Assembly: GCA_900545935.1 (NCBI GenBank)
Contig: URAP01000032.1
Location: forward strand, 1-20,336
DNA length: 20,336 bases
Direction of reading: 5' to 3'
Source: an uncultured Eubacteriales bacterium
Lineage (GTDB): Bacteria > Bacillota > Clostridia > Oscillospirales > CAG-272
The notes under the pieces are model-generated. The model worked only from the letters and a program-made list of their open reading frames with translations. It was not told the DNA's origin and searched no databases. A program made the position numbers and the translations under genes. Each line of letters begins with the position of its first letter. Position 1 is the stretch's first letter. Positions 20,197 to 20,336 of the stretch are shown one piece after another.

Positions 20197-20336
20197 TCAT
20201 TCTGCTTCGGGCGCGGTCTGCACCTGCGCTTCTGCGCCATGTAAGTCAATGTTCAAGTTCTGCGTATGCATTTCTGCGCCGGGCATACCGACTGCCGGGT
20301 CTTGCAGATGCGCTTCTTCGCTCGGCATACCGGCGG
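20197..20336 (-). CDS. C-terminal tail of an unrecognised protein, cut by the window edge
   Basis: The last 45 or so codons of a leftward frame entering from the right edge and ending at TGA 20197-20199. The tail is rich in Glu, Gln, Ala and His, with a loosely repeated GMP-x-(S/A)-E motif (AGMPSEEAHLQ, VGMPGAEMHTQ, then HGAEAQVQ). This suggests a disordered or repeat-bearing C-terminus. No family can be named, and the frame may not be coding. The 69 bp between this stop and the upstream terminator contain a CTCGCGAG palindrome (20172-20179). Confidence 0.4.
   Translation of the reverse strand, partial: AGMPSEEAHLQDPAVGMPGAEMHTQNLNIDLHGAEAQVQTAPEAE

Noticed and set aside
1..20336. CRISPR array, prophage or integrase-bearing island
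   Set aside because: No regularly spaced repeats, cas-like, phage structural or recombinase genes were seen on either strand.

Overview
The window looks like chromosomal DNA from an anaerobic gut-type member of the Bacillota (Clostridia, Oscillospirales/Ruminococcus-like). The case rests on clostridial-type proteins (flavodiiron protein, FucO-type Fe-alcohol dehydrogenase, group B and group C [FeFe]-hydrogenases, DUF3842, an ECF S component), strong Shine-Dalgarno sites, several TTG/GTG starts and sigma-A promoters close to TTGACA-17-TATAAT. No species is claimed. Bases 1 to about 6.5 kb are GC-rich. The DNA right after a tRNA-Arg gene is very AT-rich, and the ABC-transporter genes that follow are AT-richer than their left-hand neighbours. 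The window may therefore contain an acquired segment, or a join, beginning at the tRNA.

Left part (1-6.5 kb): the 5' end of a leftward tcdA-like gene with a perfect-consensus promoter; a rightward gene for a secreted, C-terminally membrane-anchored GH51 glycosidase; a 450-bp MITE-like element whose inverted repeats supply the ribosome binding site and the stop codon of an embedded DUF559 nuclease gene; a two-gene leftward unit of a flavodiiron protein and a small protein made of only the outer pieces of an amidohydrolase; a leftward fucO gene with a palindrome abutting its promoter; and tRNA-Arg(CCG) with its own promoter and terminator.

Middle (6.5-11.2 kb): an AT-rich leader with a consensus promoter and a perfect 14-bp hairpin, two consecutive half-size ABC exporters likely to form a heterodimer, an intrinsic terminator, a remnant of another ABC ATPase, and a large bidirectional terminator.

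Right part (11.2-18.4 kb): a leftward operon that reads, in transcription order, LysR regulator, promoter, APH-like kinase, two small [2Fe-2S] thioredoxin-fold ferredoxins, HydS-like sensory [FeFe]-hydrogenase with PAS domain, SpoIIE/PP2C-like phosphatase, and group B [FeFe]-hydrogenase. It reads as a hydrogen/redox-sensing phospho-signalling module wired to a catalytic hydrogenase.

Far right (18.4-20.3 kb): two rightward single-gene units, DUF3842 and an ECF-transporter S component, each behind a strong promoter and a long structured leader. The S-component leader ends in a 17-bp terminator directly before the ribosome binding site. One of its segments can pair either with a closing helix of the folded domain or with the terminator's own 5' arm, which is the layout of a transcriptional riboswitch; no known class was recognised. 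A partial leftward gene of unknown function enters from the right edge.
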